64,000 bases of DNA from Amorphophallus konjac (taxonomy: Eukaryota; Streptophyta; Magnoliopsida; Alismatales; Araceae): positions 176,072,413 to 176,136,412 of the forward strand of contig CM040128.1 in NCBI GenBank assembly GCA_022559845.1, in the 5' to 3' direction. The notes below the pieces were generated by a model. The model was not told the DNA's origin. It worked only from the letters and a program-made list of their open reading frames with translations, and did no database searches. Every line of letters starts with the position of its first letter. Positions within the stretch are counted from its first letter, which is position 1. Position numbers and translations under genes: made by a program. Below are positions 32,282-44,830 of the stretch, piece by piece.

Positions 32282-35200
32282 TGTGGAACGTGGATCTCAT
32301 CTTTTTTCGTTGTATTATTTATTTATATTTTTATTTGGGATTTTTGATTTATTAGGCGTGCCAGTCACCGGGGTGATAATTTTATTGTGCGCTCGATCTG
32401 ACTTGGTCAGTCGATTGTGAAGTCCGAGTCGGGACCAGAAATCTGTCATACCATAAAGGCTATGACGTTAATTACGCCCTTCCAAGGAAGGACAACCCTT
32501 GATTAAACGCCAAAAATAGGAGGAAAGCAGCGGTGAAGATGAGGCTCAAAGAGACGGGGTTGATTTATTTGCAGAATGCTAAATGGACTAGTCAAAGCAG
32601 AGGGTTATTAAGTACGGGACAAATCTGACGGCATATCCCCGTCATCTTGGACTATGCCAAGTGGGGAATAGGAAACCACCCATGCAGCGGCAGGGTAGGA
32701 TTCGTAAAAGATCGGGTATAATAAACCCGGAGTCCGAATAGGGACCGGCGCGACATGGCACGTCCCATGTGGGTGCGGTGCCGCATCTATATCCCCCTTC
32801 GAGGGACCATCGGAGAGCATGCAAGGACATAACTCCGTGGGCCGGCGGGGCTGAGAGAGAGAACATCACAGTTACCCGGCAGAGTATGCATAAATTTCGG
32901 CAGCATGTCCCCTCAACTTGGACTTATGCCAAGAGAAAATAGGTCATCATCCACGGGATGCCGGGATGACGACCAGATAAGAAGGGCACCGGGCCCGGGG
33001 ATGTTACTTGCATCTATCTCATTGGTTAATATTCCCTTGGAACCCCTCAGAACGCATATAATAACATGGCTCTTTGAGTTCGTAAGGTAGCAGTGAAATC
33101 CGGATCGGAAATGAGGGCTGTAGGGGAAGTCTTCCCCATTACTGTATCTTCTCAGGGCACATATGATGGTCTCCGAACATCCCCTAGACAGGTGTGTAGG
33201 GAGACTAAAGGATTGAAGGATGACAGTGCAGAGGAGGGCCTCGGACTGGATTTCATCGGCCGAAGAAGGAGGGTCTCGGCGTGGGTTTCTATTGGCCGAA
33301 GGGGGTGCTCTCGGCATGGGTTTAGTAGGCCAAAAGGGGGTGCTCTCGGCGTGGGTTTCTTGTCCAAACAAGGGGGTCTCGGCGTGGCTTAAATGGCAAA
33401 AGAAAAGGGGGAGGCTCCCGGTGTGAAGCTTCTCGGCGCGCTCCTCGCCGCGCCGGGAAGCTGGCGCCGGGAGGTCACAGGCCGGGAAGGCTGTGAAGGA
33501 ACAGGGGTTTCACCGGGGGGTTTTGTCGTTTTGCTGAAGGGGAAGGAAGAGGGAGGTCTCTCGGCAGCGTAGTTCTCGGCGTGGAAATTAGCACGCCGGG
33601 AAGGTGAAAGGGCTGAGGGTTTCAGGGCTTGATTACGGTACTCTGTTCGGGAATTTTCTGAGTTTTCTGGCTCGGATCGAGACCGAATGTGGAGTGCAGG
33701 AGGGGGTTTCGTGGATAGCTCTGTTTGAAGGATGCCAAGGGAATTGGGAGGCCGAATCAGTAGGGGAAAAGAGACCATCGTCTATACCCCGTGAAGGGTT
33801 TCATCTGTTTGTTGCAGGCCGTCTGGGGGATCAAGAGATGATTGTCTCTGATCCCCTAGACGAGCCCAGCTGCATCGAAAAACCGGCGACGGAGGAACTC
33901 TTAACACCTAAACTCCAGACCCTAATCATTCAAGGGTTAGAATGGAGGGTCGAGAGACTGAGGTCATCGCTTGTTAGAATCTCACGGGATGGCATTAACC
34001 TGCAGAGCAGACACATCTTTGTACAGCCAGCAGTTCAGGGAACCAAGAGATTGATGTCTCTGGTTCCTGAACAGCACAAGGGCTCGAGAGAAAACTCAGA
34101 CTATATGCGGAGGATCTGCCATTGAGACAGGAGGGGAGAAGAAAGTAGAACCCAATAACCCATTAGATAGGGGTAGGGGTCCTATCTTCATCCCTCCTCG
34201 AAGAACAGATTCATTCAATCGGCTCTGAAACTCGAAGAGTCTAGGCTACTGGACTTTTCAGCCGAGAACTATATACATGGAGAGAGAGACGGAGAGCAGA
34301 TATCTCAATCAATCGGTGCCCAAATGGGCCATGTTGATATTTCATTGCATTGTATCGAAGACTTACATAGATCGTAAAAGAGAAATGCAAAGCAGAGAGG
34401 TGGAAATCAAGACCGGGACTCTCCGGCTACATTTGATAAATCGAGAAAAGACTCGCTAGATTACATCGAAGAAAAGAAAAGAAAGTATGGGGGAGGGCGG
34501 AGCATTGACTCCTCTCCCTCCCCGGAGCAGCCCACCTGGAGCTTCTTCTTCCTGCTTTCTTCTTCTGGCTATCCTTTCGATCTCTCTCGATCTCTCTTTT
34601 TTTTTTCGAGGCCCTTCTATTTCTTCTGGTGCTTCTCTCTTCTGCCTCTCTGATCCCCTTTTCTTTCTTCCATTTTTTTTAGCTTCTTTGAAGGGAAGGG
34701 GCTTTATAGCCGTCCCTTTTTCACCTTCTCGGCAGGCATCTCCCGGTGCGCCTCGGCTGAAGGCTTCCCGGCGCGCAGGACTCCAGCCTCTCGGCGCAGC
34801 ATTTGGGCTTTGACAAGGTGGCCCCCCAGTGCTACTATTTCAGGCCCATTTAGGTCCTTTTGACCAGGCCTTTCATAGGCCCCTGACGTACATCAGTACC
34901 CAAGAGGGTCCTCCAAAGGTGATATATTTTGTATTGAGATCATTGGTAGGGTTTTCATCAGTCCGCAGACAGGGGTTTCATCAGCATTGCCATCTGAATG
35001 ATGACAAAACCGGGCATCATTTTATCGATATCGTCACCTGAATGGTGACGAGATCGGACATCGGCTTTTGTCTGGGAAGACTTCAGCCGGGGGTATAATC
35101 TGTGGAGACGATTCTTCTTGTGTTTTGACTTTGCAAAAGCCTTTACAATCTTCATCTGCCGGTACCAGCTTCATCTTTATCTTACATCACACCTGTCAAT

Positions 35201-35478
35201 AAGCCGACATCTGACTTACGCTGACATGTCATCTGTGGATTCTTGGATGAGACAGTAGTACAGCTCTCATTAAAGTGTGCTAGGAGGTCCCATCAGTCGA
35301 GTGATTGCTGCTTTATCAGTGTTGCCGTCTGAATGATATCGGCACCGGGCATCAGCTCGGCCGGCAAAGGCTTCAACCGGGGTAAATGGTTGACGGGCCT
35401 CATCATTGGTCTTTCACTGTTGGTCTGATCCTCTTTTCAATTGTGCTTTCACCCTTGTTCATTTTCAAGGTGTCAACA
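32282..35478 (-). mobile_element. 3' LTR of gypsy element A, 3197 bp
   Basis: Begins TGTGGAACGTGG and ends GGTGTCAACA. It is the direct repeat of 54792-57980; by eye I counted about 50 substitutions, mostly transitions, plus small indels in homopolymers. Near the U5 end it carries GGCGTGCCAGTCACCGGGGT. The motif CTCGGC(G/A)TGG is iterated at 33275, 33310, 33345 and 33378. Open frames inside, such as 33604-34125, occur in both LTRs and have no recognisable domain. Confidence 0.93.
34702..34709 (-). promoter_or_regulatory. TATA box of element A 3' LTR
   Basis: Minus strand CTATAAAG, with CTCGGC/CCCGGCGCG motifs directly upstream (34728-34795). The same box is in the 5' LTR at about 57206-57214, which would drive the element. 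Confidence 0.6.
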
Positions 35479-35480
35479 AA

Positions 35481-35491
35481 TGCCCCCCACC
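35481..35491 (-). other. Polypurine tract of element A
   Basis: Minus strand GGTGGGGGGCA lies two bases before the U3 start TGTTGACACC of the 3' LTR. Gypsy elements prime plus-strand DNA from such a tract. Confidence 0.65.
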
Positions 35492-35687
35492 TGCGGGCGG
35501 CGTAAGCGCAGAATGGGCGGCACGGGGCCTGCAGGTGACGTTCATTATTCGAGGGCATCTTCCTCAATTTCTCTCTAATCCGGTTCTCAGACCTGATCAT
35601 TTTGCTGCAATAATATTCTGCACATGTATTCTTCATTTTCACTTTTTCCATCTTCATATCTTCTTTATTTTCAGCATTTTGGAGCTT

Positions 35688-35880
35688 CTCGGCACGGGGC
35701 AGGGGCTTCTCGGCGCACGAAGACCTCCCGGCGCTGAGCTTCTCGGCGCGCATAGCTTCCCGGCGCGCCTGGCCGAAGGGGGCTCTCGGCCTGGGGATCT
35801 CGGCGCGCCCTTTTGGCCCAAGGGGGCTCTCGGCCAAGGGGTTCTCGGCGCGCATTTCACCGCGCCGAGACCCTATTTAG
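35688..35880. repeat. Iterated CTCGGCGCG motifs with a 10-bp-stem hairpin
   Basis: Many copies of TCTCGGCGCG or CCCGGCGCG lie in under 200 bp, upstream of the antisense gene. TCTCGGCGCG (35843-35852) and CGCGCCGAGA (35861-35870) form a perfect 10-bp stem around an 8-base loop. The same motif occurs in A's LTRs. Confidence 0.7.
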
Positions 35881-36216
35881 GGCGTCGAGGCCCTTTTTCT
35901 TCTCATTCTCACCCTTCCTTTCTCTTTCTTCAGCTTCTCCGTCCATTTCTTTTCTTCGGCGCGAGCCGTTTTCAGTCTCTCGGCGGTGGCCGCGAGTTCT
36001 TCCCATCCCGGGTATGACGTTTTTTGGGGATTTAATCCCTTTTGCTTCCGGGATCACCCCCTCTTGGTTGGTGACTCCCTATTCTTTTTGGGCAGACCCC
36101 GAATAAGGGAAGATGCTGCCGAAATTTTCATAGGGTCTCATGTTACAATCTTTATAAGACTGGCTTTTATTTTAGGACTTTTAATTCACATTTCTTCTTC
36201 GACTGCAGACACTGCA

Positions 36217-39200
36217 ATGGCTTCCGGCTCTGCTGCTACATCTTCTGGAGCCGTCGGAACAAGTTCGTCAGCCCAACCAGATATATCACGGGCCACAGTA
36301 AACTGGCTAAACGTGCACAGCTTAGACTTCGGATACGACAAGATCGCTTCCGTTGATGAATCATCCGATTCTGATACCGATACGGTGTCAACATCCCGGG
36401 TATACTCCACTGCCATGAAAACATGTTTCAGAAGGGGCACTGATTATCGCCCGGATTTCTCGAAGGACAAACACTTGCTGCCGTTTATCCGGACCTTCAC
36501 CGTGGGTGGAATGCGGAACTACCGAATAGCTCGTACAGTTGAAGCCGCAATTCTTGGTGAGAGAGACAGCCTGAAAGACTCAGTATATCGCGGAAAGGCT
36601 ATATATCTTCCCGGGGAGAAGCGTGACTGGGATGCAGTCCTCGGCATATCGGAGCTGGAGCCGGAAAAGAAAATGTTGACCCGGGCCCCGGAGTTCACAC
36701 CTGCTCGGTGGGATAATGCCAGTGGTCGAGTCAATAGGGAGAAGCCCGGCTATGGTCTCTTCCTGGCGCCAGTGAAGTGGGGGTACCGCGAAGAGCCTTT
36801 TGTGCTGAATTGTTTGGCCATTCAGTTCAAGTATCATTTGGCCGCTGGATGGTTTGGGGATACCAAGATCACCGACGCCCACCTATTTCGAGCAGGAGCC
36901 GTGGAATTTACTGAGTTTGTTCTGAAGGAATAGGCCCCTCTGCTGATCAGAGCCGGGGTATATCATAGTGTTTTTGCTTCCCGATTTCGGTATCCTATAT
37001 CCCGAGGGTTATGCTGTGGGATGTTCGAGGTCTTCTGCCCCTTATTCAACATATTCTATACAGCAGAGGGTGAGGCATCTCTCGACCTCTGGAGTCTGTC
37101 ACAGCTTTCCGGACTACCTATTGACGGCGAGCCGTATGAAGAAGTCTGCTTGGCAGATTCTGAGAAGGATAGCTCTGATGGTGAAGGCAGATATTCCATT
37201 GGCTTCTCATACCGGTACCTGATGAAGGCATATCGCTCCATTTGTCTGGCGTACAGTAGAGGGTCTTCCAAAGGTTATCATCCCCGAGAGAAGGGCAGCA
37301 AGCTGCGGATCTGGGTAGGGCAGTGGATTCAATACTTCTTTGATGGGCCCTTGAAATATGCCGACTTCCCTTCCGTGGGTCCGACTGCTAGCAAGCAGGT
37401 AAGGGCTCCTCGTTATAAGTCGGCGCTGCCATCTTCATTGCGCCGTGCAGGCAGCGGTGGTCCCAACCCAGTAGGCGTAGACCCCATCACACATTGTGCG
37501 GCTTACTTCACATTCTGGCTGTGCACTTTCGCTCTCCCTCAAGGGGACGAGACAATCATCCGGCCAGAAGCTATATATCTGGCCTGTCAGATGGCCTTGG
37601 GAATGAGGCTGTCTCTCTGCCCAGTGGCCCTATGTTTGATATACAAGTCTTTAGGGGATCTGTACAAGCATCGGACTCCCCGTTCTTTGAGGACCGTGGG
37701 TCCTTTTCATTTCTTCAATGCCTGGGTCTGCAGTTTATTTCCTGAGTTGGCTCCCAGAACTTTGCAGGCAGACACAGTACTGCCCAGAATGATTGAGTTT
37801 GCCAGTGCTGAACCTGGTCCTTTCTATGATCAGCTGTTCAAAATAAGGGGCCGACTGATAAAGGTGCCGGTGGATGCCCCTGGCAGCATTCATTTCTGGA
37901 GCTTGGCAGCAGGTTCAGCTCCTTTGATTGATCCTCAGAGAGAGTGCAAGTTGGAAGAGGTAGAGACATACATCCATCCTGTCTCCGGGGTTAACACTGC
38001 CCGGCCAATCCTGGAGCCGGAGTTGGTCAGATGGGCCATGGCCATCCGTCCTAGTGTCTTAGTTTTCAGAAAGGGTGGCCTGCTCCTTCTGGAACCATAC
38101 TATCCATTCCGCTTTGGGCGGAACTTTGGTTATGATCAGCATATCCCCACAACAGTTGCTCAATTTCCCTTGGATAGCTGGGCTAAGCATGGGTCCACCA
38201 TTGTCGGCGATGGCCGGTTGTGGTGGGATTTCTACCATCGCCAGGATGGTGCAGTTTTCAGAGTTCCCACAGTTTCCAACCGTGTTCCCCGGGTAACATC
38301 AGAATATATCAAATGATGGAACATTCGAACCAGTTTCTACAGGGATAGTAGGGGTGCATTCTGGGACGTGGCTGAGCGTTCCTTTCTGAAACAACAGCCC
38401 AGGCCAGTGTTTGACATCCCCGAGGCCCACCTGAGAAGGCTTTATTCACAGCACCAGAGGGAGGCTGAGAACTATCTGGCCCAGCGTCGGGCTTTGAAGG
38501 AAAAGGATTCCGACCCGCCTGCTCCTGTCTTCGCTGCTATCAATGAGGACACCTTCATGCAGAACTTGAAACATTTGAGCCGTGTAGGGGACGCTCATTT
38601 GGAGGCGCAACAATATCCATTTCCTGTTGAAGAGCCGCTCCCGGCAGTAGTTTCTTGGAGGGGTCCAACAGATAGATTTCACCCGTATAGGACGTTTGTG
38701 CGCCGGGAAGATAGGACCCAGACATACTACAAGCAGACGTCTTGGTTGTTTATTTTGCTGAATTTACACGGGTTATCTACAGAAAACTCGATAGCCGGCA
38801 TATTGAACAAGCCGTTGTTTATCTCTTTTCATTATGTCGACAGCTGGGGTATGGACCACCTCGACTTGTTTCGGTGTCTTGACCTTCATGGTCATAGTGA
38901 CCTGGCAGCTTTAGTGGAGAAGTGCCAGGTACTTGGCGATGTATGCTGGCTTATCAAGGAGGCTGCTTCACGCTCCAAGGAGGTAGCTTATCTGTACTGG
39001 CCGCTCTCTATCTTTTACGACGGCCCAGTAGGTATGATCCCTTCTTTTCTGACTGCAGTGATTTCTGCTCAGTATTCACACTTTGCATCCACTGATCATA
39101 TTACCTATCTGACATCTTCAACAGACAGGCCTGATATAAAGCGCCAGGGGCTTTATAGAAAAATCATTGCGCAGGCTGAGAAGCCTACTTATTTTGAAAT

Positions 39201-41389
39201 CCCTGCAGCAACACCGACTACTACTCCCCTGCCTCTTGGCAAGAAGAGAAAGGCTTCCGTAGTTAAGGCTGCAGTTGGGAAGGCCAGGAAGGCCAAGAAG
39301 GTTTATGCTCAGCAATCGGCTTCGGTAGTTATGGACATCGGGACCCCTCTCCCTGATATTCCCTCATTTGATGAGTTTGAATCTGAAAGGGAGGCTGCTC
39401 AGACATCGGTTCAGGGTAACATCAATAGCCTGCAATTACATTCCTCATTCTCTTTCGCTGGATTTCAAAGAAGTCCTTGAATCTGACCACTTCCTTTTGC
39501 ACAGCCCAAGAGCCAGTTGTAGCACCTTCTGTGGTGGAGACCAGGTTGCCTTCTCCCACGCCGGCTAGTGAGGCGGAGGGTAAGTGTGTTTTTTCTTATC
39601 TGTTTCATACTTGCATTGTCTTCTTTGCTATATTCCTCATAGGTCTCTTTTGCCGCAGTGGCAGGCGAAGAGCAGACTGGAGCCATGATGACAAAAGAAT
39701 TGCTTCAACCACAGGAGGGTCACAAGACCCAGTCGAAGCAGAGTACTGTTCCGGCCAGGCGCATAATTACCCGGTCTACATCCCGACATGTTTTAGAGGT
39801 GGCCCCACAGCGTGTAGCTAGTGTGGAAATATCCTCAGGCAGTTCTAAGACCGTCTCTGCTGAGGAGGAAGCAAATTTCAGCGGCAGTGAGGGGGATGCT
39901 CCTGAATCAGAGGCCCCGCTTGTATTTGCAAAAGGTGCTCTGCCTTTTTAGCCTGCTAAGCTGCTGGTGCTATCTTCTGAGGAGGAGTTGTAAGAGGAGT
40001 TCGCCGGGCTCGACACCGAGATCGACATAACTCCACCATTTATCACTCCGACTACGGAGCTTCCTTCTCTTTCACCCCATTTCGAGGGTGTGGACCCTGC
40101 TTCAAGGGTGGGTTCCTTTTCATGTTTGTTGCTTCATCTGTTTCTTTCATCTAGTGCTGAAAGTTGCTTTGCTTTGGTCTTAGGGCATTGCCACTGCTAG
40201 CTCAGACACAACCGCGGCTATCATGGACATTTCTTCTACAAACTGGGCTATTGTCCCTTTTCTGCCTTTAACTTGCATGGGGGTCCCTGAGGTCATTCGC
40301 CCTGTGCCAATGCGGATACAGTCTTCGACAGATTTAGCATCGTTGGATTTAGGGGCCTCAGGAGAGAGTTGCATTCCTATCATGGCTTCGGATTTCAGAG
40401 CCGAAGCCGATCCATCTAGAAGCTCTGCTTTTATACCGGCTGCAGTAATGTCAATTGCGCCCGAGTCAGCAGTCCCTGCCATAGTGGCCATAGAGACTGG
40501 ACTTCTGCCTTCTCCGACTATAGCAGCTCCTTCCCTGTCACCAGAAAGAGCAGCTGAAGATGAAGCCCCTATTCAAGAGACTCATGAAGAGGCAGCTCCA
40601 TCCTTCATCGATTCTCCCCCTGCGGATGTTCAAGCTATAGCTTCCGATACAGCGATAGAGGAGGAATCTTCAGCTCAGCAGGAGAGCACAGAAAAGGACT
40701 GGCCAGCCCTTACAGTAGATCTGCCATCTTCGTCCTCTCATCCGGACGTTGCATTGTGGGAAGATACTGATGGCGAGGTGACCTTTGAAGTCGTCCCCTC
40801 CGCCTCCTTCGGCTTCGCTTCCTCTAACAACTTTGTCTGGCAGCACCTGGACATGCTACATCAGCTGGTAGAATCCCAGCCTGGCTTGACGTATCTGCAA
40901 CTGAAGGAAATCGCCAACCGCTTCACCGCTGGCTTGCAGGCCATGGGCTGCTCTTTGGACATATGGGTTCAGCGGGTGCTGTTTCTACTGAAATTTGTGC
41001 ATCGGAGAGACTTCCTAGCACGGACTATGGTTGATAAGCTAACGGCGTTGAAGCTGCAGAGGTCAGAATATAAATCTGAGCTGGGGAAGCTGACGCTTAT
41101 GCTTGATGAATGCCGAGCCGAACTACAAGGTGCTATTCAGCGGGAAGAAGCTGTGCGGGACCGGATGGCCATCTTGGAGACGGAGCTCTCTGGACTTCGA
41201 GCCGAACTGCAGCAATTATCCTTTATCCGGCCGCGGTCCGAAGAGGAGGTAGCCTCGCTGGAGGGACGAGTGATGTCTCTCCAAGACATGTCCATTGGAC
41301 TTCAGGAGGAGGAGGCGCGCCTTCATGAGCTGGGGGCCGCTCCTTATGTGGGTCTTCTGGCCTTCGAGGATATATTCCGGCGGCCATAA
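36217..41389 (+). pseudogene. Antisense multi-exon plant mobile domain gene inside element A
   Basis: Encoded opposite to A's gag-pol, between integrase and the 3' LTR. Exon 1 (36217-39415) is one frame interrupted by TAG (36931) and TGA (38314). It contains a PMD-like region (KLRIWVGQWIQYFFDGPLKY, HCAAYFTFWLCTFALPQGDE, FHFFNAWVCSLFPEL). I infer three introns: 39416-39504, 39580-39658 (GTAAGT donor, TTGCCGCAG acceptor) and 40108-40183. Each joins the flanking frames exactly (exons of 3199, 75, 449 and 1206 bp, 1643 codons in total). Exon 3 has stops at 39949 and 39991. Exon 4 is acidic and ends in a likely coiled coil (RMAILETELSGLRAELQQLS) and IFRRP before the stop at 41387. PMD proteins are plant proteins also found in transposons; some act in silencing. 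The start at 36217 follows a possible 5' UTR intron end (CTTCGACTGCAG). Confidence 0.78.
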
Positions 41390-41940
41390 ATTGTCTACCC
41401 CTTCTTTTTATTTTTATTCTCTTTTGTGATATGGTGTCCCCTCGGGGCCCTTTATGTACTCCCTTTTTAATGGAAAGGAATCTCATGGCTTCATGCGTAT
41501 CCATCTTATTCTGCATGTGGTTTTATCTCTTTGGGAGGTGGGGTAGCGGTTTTAACAATCCCTCATGCGAATGGCTCGTACCTTGGCAGGAGAGCGTCCA
41601 CCCCTTCAGAGAAAGGATGGGGAACTCGCTCCACCGCGTGACGGCATCCGAGGAGGTGCTTGGACCGAATTTGTTGGTGGCAGCAAACGTCTTATTGGCC
41701 ATGTGTGCCGTAAGGGAGACGAGGTGCCGGAATGCAAATGAAGAGGTCTCATCAGAGTAGACGTATGGTCTAGGCTGGGTAGAGACTATTGCAGGTGGGA
41801 CATTTGAAAAAGGATATGGGGTTTTCATCAGAACGGACATAAAGTACGAACTGGACAGGTTTTATCATTGGCCTGGGCGATGTACCGATCAGCCAACGGT
41901 TGACTTCATCATCGATATTAAGCTTATATCGATGCAAGGG
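41390..41940. other. Non-coding stretch after the antisense gene
   Basis: No supported gene. It leads into the 127-bp repeat array; partial, diverged units are already visible from about 41820. Confidence 0.5.
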
Positions 41941-41944
41941 GGAT

Positions 41945-42790
41945 TTTAGAATAGACGTAAGGTCTAAACTGGATAGGGTTTCATCATTGATCGGGCAAGG
42001 TGCCAATCGATCAACAGTTGATTTCATCATCGATATTGGGTTTATATCGATGCAAAGGGATTTATAAGTTTCATCAGAATAGACGAAAGGTCTAAACTGG
42101 ATAGGGTTTCATCATTGATCGGGCAAGGTGCCAATCGATCAACAGTTGGTTTCATCATCGATATTGGGTTTATATCGACGTAAAGGGATTTATAAGTTTC
42201 ATCAGAATAGACGAAAGGTCTAAACTGGATAGGGTTTCATCATTGATCGGGCAAGGTGCCAATCGATGAACAGTTGGTTTCATCATCGATATTGGGTTTA
42301 TATCGATGCAAAGGGATTTATAAGTTTCATCAGAATAGATGAAAGGTCTAAACTGGATAGGGTTTCATCATTGATTGGGCAAGGTGCCAATCGATCAACA
42401 GTTGGTTTCATCATCGATATTGGGTTTATATCGATGCAAAGGGATCTATAAGTTTCATCAGAATAGACGAAAGGTCTAAACTGGATAGGGTTTCATCATT
42501 GATCGGGCAAGGTGCCAATCGATCAACAGTTGGTTTCATCATCGATATTGGGTTTATATCGACGCAAAGGGATTTATAAGTTTCATCAGAATAGACGAAA
42601 GGTCTAAACTGGATAGGGTTTCATCATTGATCGGGCAAGGTGCCAATCGATCAACAGTTGGTTTCATCATCGATATTGGGTTTATATCGATGCAAAGGGA
42701 TTTATAAGTTTCATCAGAATAGACGAAAGGTCTAAACTGGATAGGGTTTCATCATTGATCGGGCAAGGTGCCGGTCGATCAACGGTGGGA
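41945..42790. repeat. First 127-bp tandem array of element A
   Basis: About six and a half units, nearly identical, period 127 bp. Each holds two inverted repeats: TTGATCG...CGATCAA, and CATCGATAT-TGGGTTT-ATATCGATG. Short open frames in it are by-products of the repeat. Confidence 0.88.
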
Positions 42791-43141
42791 CGTACGTAAA
42801 GGTGTAGGTCTCGTCAGGACAGACGTAAGGTCTATTCCAACAGGTTTTATCATTGATCGGGCAGTGCGCCAATCGATCAACAGCGGGTGGGGCTTGCCAA
42901 GAAATGCGTAGGCTTCATCAGGACAGACGTGAGGTCTGAGCTGGACAGGCTTCATCAGAATGGTGATGGGTTTCATTGTCGGTGGGACGTTTGAAAGAGG
43001 GTATGTAGATTTCATCAGGGTAAACGTAAGGTCTACCCCGGAAGGGTTTTATCATCGGTGGGGAATGGAGCCAACTGACCGACGGAAGGTTTCATCAGTG
43101 AAGGGAGGTAAAGGTAGCGTGCCGGTTGGCATGGAACTTCG

Positions 43142-43400
43142 AATTACCACATTACTGACCCAAGCGCCCTTTCGGGTTTTCACCGGAGCCAGCCCCCTCT
43201 TACTTTTACCCACGCGCCCTTTCGGGTTTTCACGTGGCGGGGTACCCGATTTTGCCTGTAGTGCCCTTTCGGGTTTTCACCACAGCCGGGTTTTAGCCAT
43301 TTTTGCCCTTGTTCCGAATGTCCGAACAAGTCTGGCGGGGTATCTCTATTTTTAACCCCATCTTTTTTTTATTTATTATATATATATATATATATATTTT
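43142..43400. repeat. CCCTTTCGGG module, first copy, with (AT)n
   Basis: Three copies of GCCCTTTCGGGTTTTCAC at about 43166, 43216 and 43263, spaced 47-50 bp, followed by a T-rich run and an (AT)n microsatellite at about 43376-43397. CCC-TTTC-GGG can fold as a small hairpin. The module recurs at 44596-44830. Confidence 0.75.
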
Positions 43401-43439
43401 TTTTGAATTGGGATTTTTAGCACGGATCAGGTGATGTGC

Positions 43440-44430
43440 TGCTTCATCAGTGGCTGCTCTTATCATCGGTATTGGGTCTATACCGATGCAAGGATTTCAT
43501 AGGTTTCATCAGGATAGACGTAAGGTCTAAACTGGACAGATTTTATCATTGATCGGGCAGTGCGCCAATCGATCAACAGCAGGTTTCATCATCGGTATTG
43601 GATTTATACCAATGCAAGGATTTCATATATTTCATCAGGATAGACGTAGTTGATCGGGCAGTGCGCCAATCGATCAACAGCAGGTTTCATCATCGGTATT
43701 GGGTTTATACCAATGCAAGGATTTCATATGTTTCGTCAGGATAGACGTAGGGTCTAAACTGGATAGGTTTTCATCATTGATCGGGCAGTGCGCCAATCGA
43801 TCAACAGCAGGTTTCATCATCGGTATTGGGTTTATACCAATGCAAGGATTTCATATATTTCATCAGGATAGACGTAGGGTATAAACTGGATAGGTTATCA
43901 TCATTGATCGGGCAGTGCGCCAATCGATCAACAGTAGGTTTCATCATCGGTATTGGGTTTATACCAATGCAAGGATTTCATATGTTTCATCAGGATAGAC
44001 GTAGGGTCTAAACTGGATAGGTTTTCATCATTGATCGGGCAGTGCGCCAATCGATCAACAGCAGGTTTCATCATCGGTATTGGGTTTATACCAATGCAAG
44101 GATTTCATATGTTTTATCAGGATAGACGTAGGGTCTAAACTGGATAGGTTTTCATCATTGATCGGGCAGTGCGCCAATCGATCAACAGCAGGTTTCATCA
44201 TCGGTATTGGGTTTATACCAATGCAAGGATTTCATAGGTTTTATCAGGATAGACGTAGGGTCTAAACTGGATAGGTTTTTATCATTGATCGGGCAGTGCG
44301 CCAATCGATCAACAGTAGGTTTCATCATCGGTATTGGGTTTATACCAATCCAAGGATTTCATATGTTTCATCAGGATAGACGTAGGGTCTAAACTGGATA
44401 GGTTTTCATCATTGATCGGGCAGGATGCCG
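43440..44430. repeat. Second 127-bp tandem array of element A
   Basis: About seven units of a diverged form of the first array; one unit near 43620-43700 is shortened. Unit starts taken on the GGTATTGGG block follow at 127-bp intervals (43699, 43826, 43953, 44080, 44207). The second inverted repeat now reads CATCGGTAT-TGGGTCT-ATACCGATG in the unit near 43460. The change is on both arms relative to the first array. In later units the right arm is ATACCAATG. Confidence 0.88.
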
Positions 44431-44595
44431 ATCGATCAACGGTGGACTTCACCATGGTGGGACTTTGGCAAGGTGTGAGGGTTTTATCAGGACAGACGTA
44501 GGGTCTATACTGGGCGGGTTTGATCGTTGATCGGGTAAGGTGCCGGTCGATCGACGAGAAGTCTATGGCGGGAGGTGAGGTTTCTTTAGGATCAA

Positions 44596-44830
44596 CACAT
44601 TACTGACTCAAGCGCCCTTTCGGGTTTTCGCCGGAGCCAGCCCCCTCTTGCTTTTGCCTACGTGCCCTTTCGGGTTTTCACGTGGCGGGGTACCCAATTT
44701 TGCCTGCAGTGCCCTTTTGGGTTTTCACCACAGCTGGGTTTTAGCCATTTTTGCCCTTGCTCAGAAAACCTGAACAAGACCGGCGGGGTATCTCTATTTT
44801 TAACCCCATTTTTTTTATTGTTTTATTCTC
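44596..44830. repeat. CCCTTTCGGG module, second copy
   Basis: Close copy of 43142-43400 with the same three CCCTTT(C/T)GGG blocks and the same T-rich ending, lacking the long (AT)n. Array plus module therefore form a duplicated block of about 1.3 kb. Confidence 0.75.

Noticed and set aside
33604..34125. 173-codon open frame in LTR A, nearly intact in the other LTR (56114-56635)
   Set aside because: LTR copies are recent duplicates, so shared openness carries no information. No domain is recognisable and the region is R/U5.
36217..41389. Host gene interrupted by transposons
   Set aside because: It lies between integrase and the 3' LTR of a complete element with matching TSDs, so it is cargo of element A rather than a resident gene.
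43699..44392. Five overlapping 61-codon frames with nearly the same protein
   Set aside because: They are by-products of the 127-bp tandem array; the frame simply recurs in each unit.
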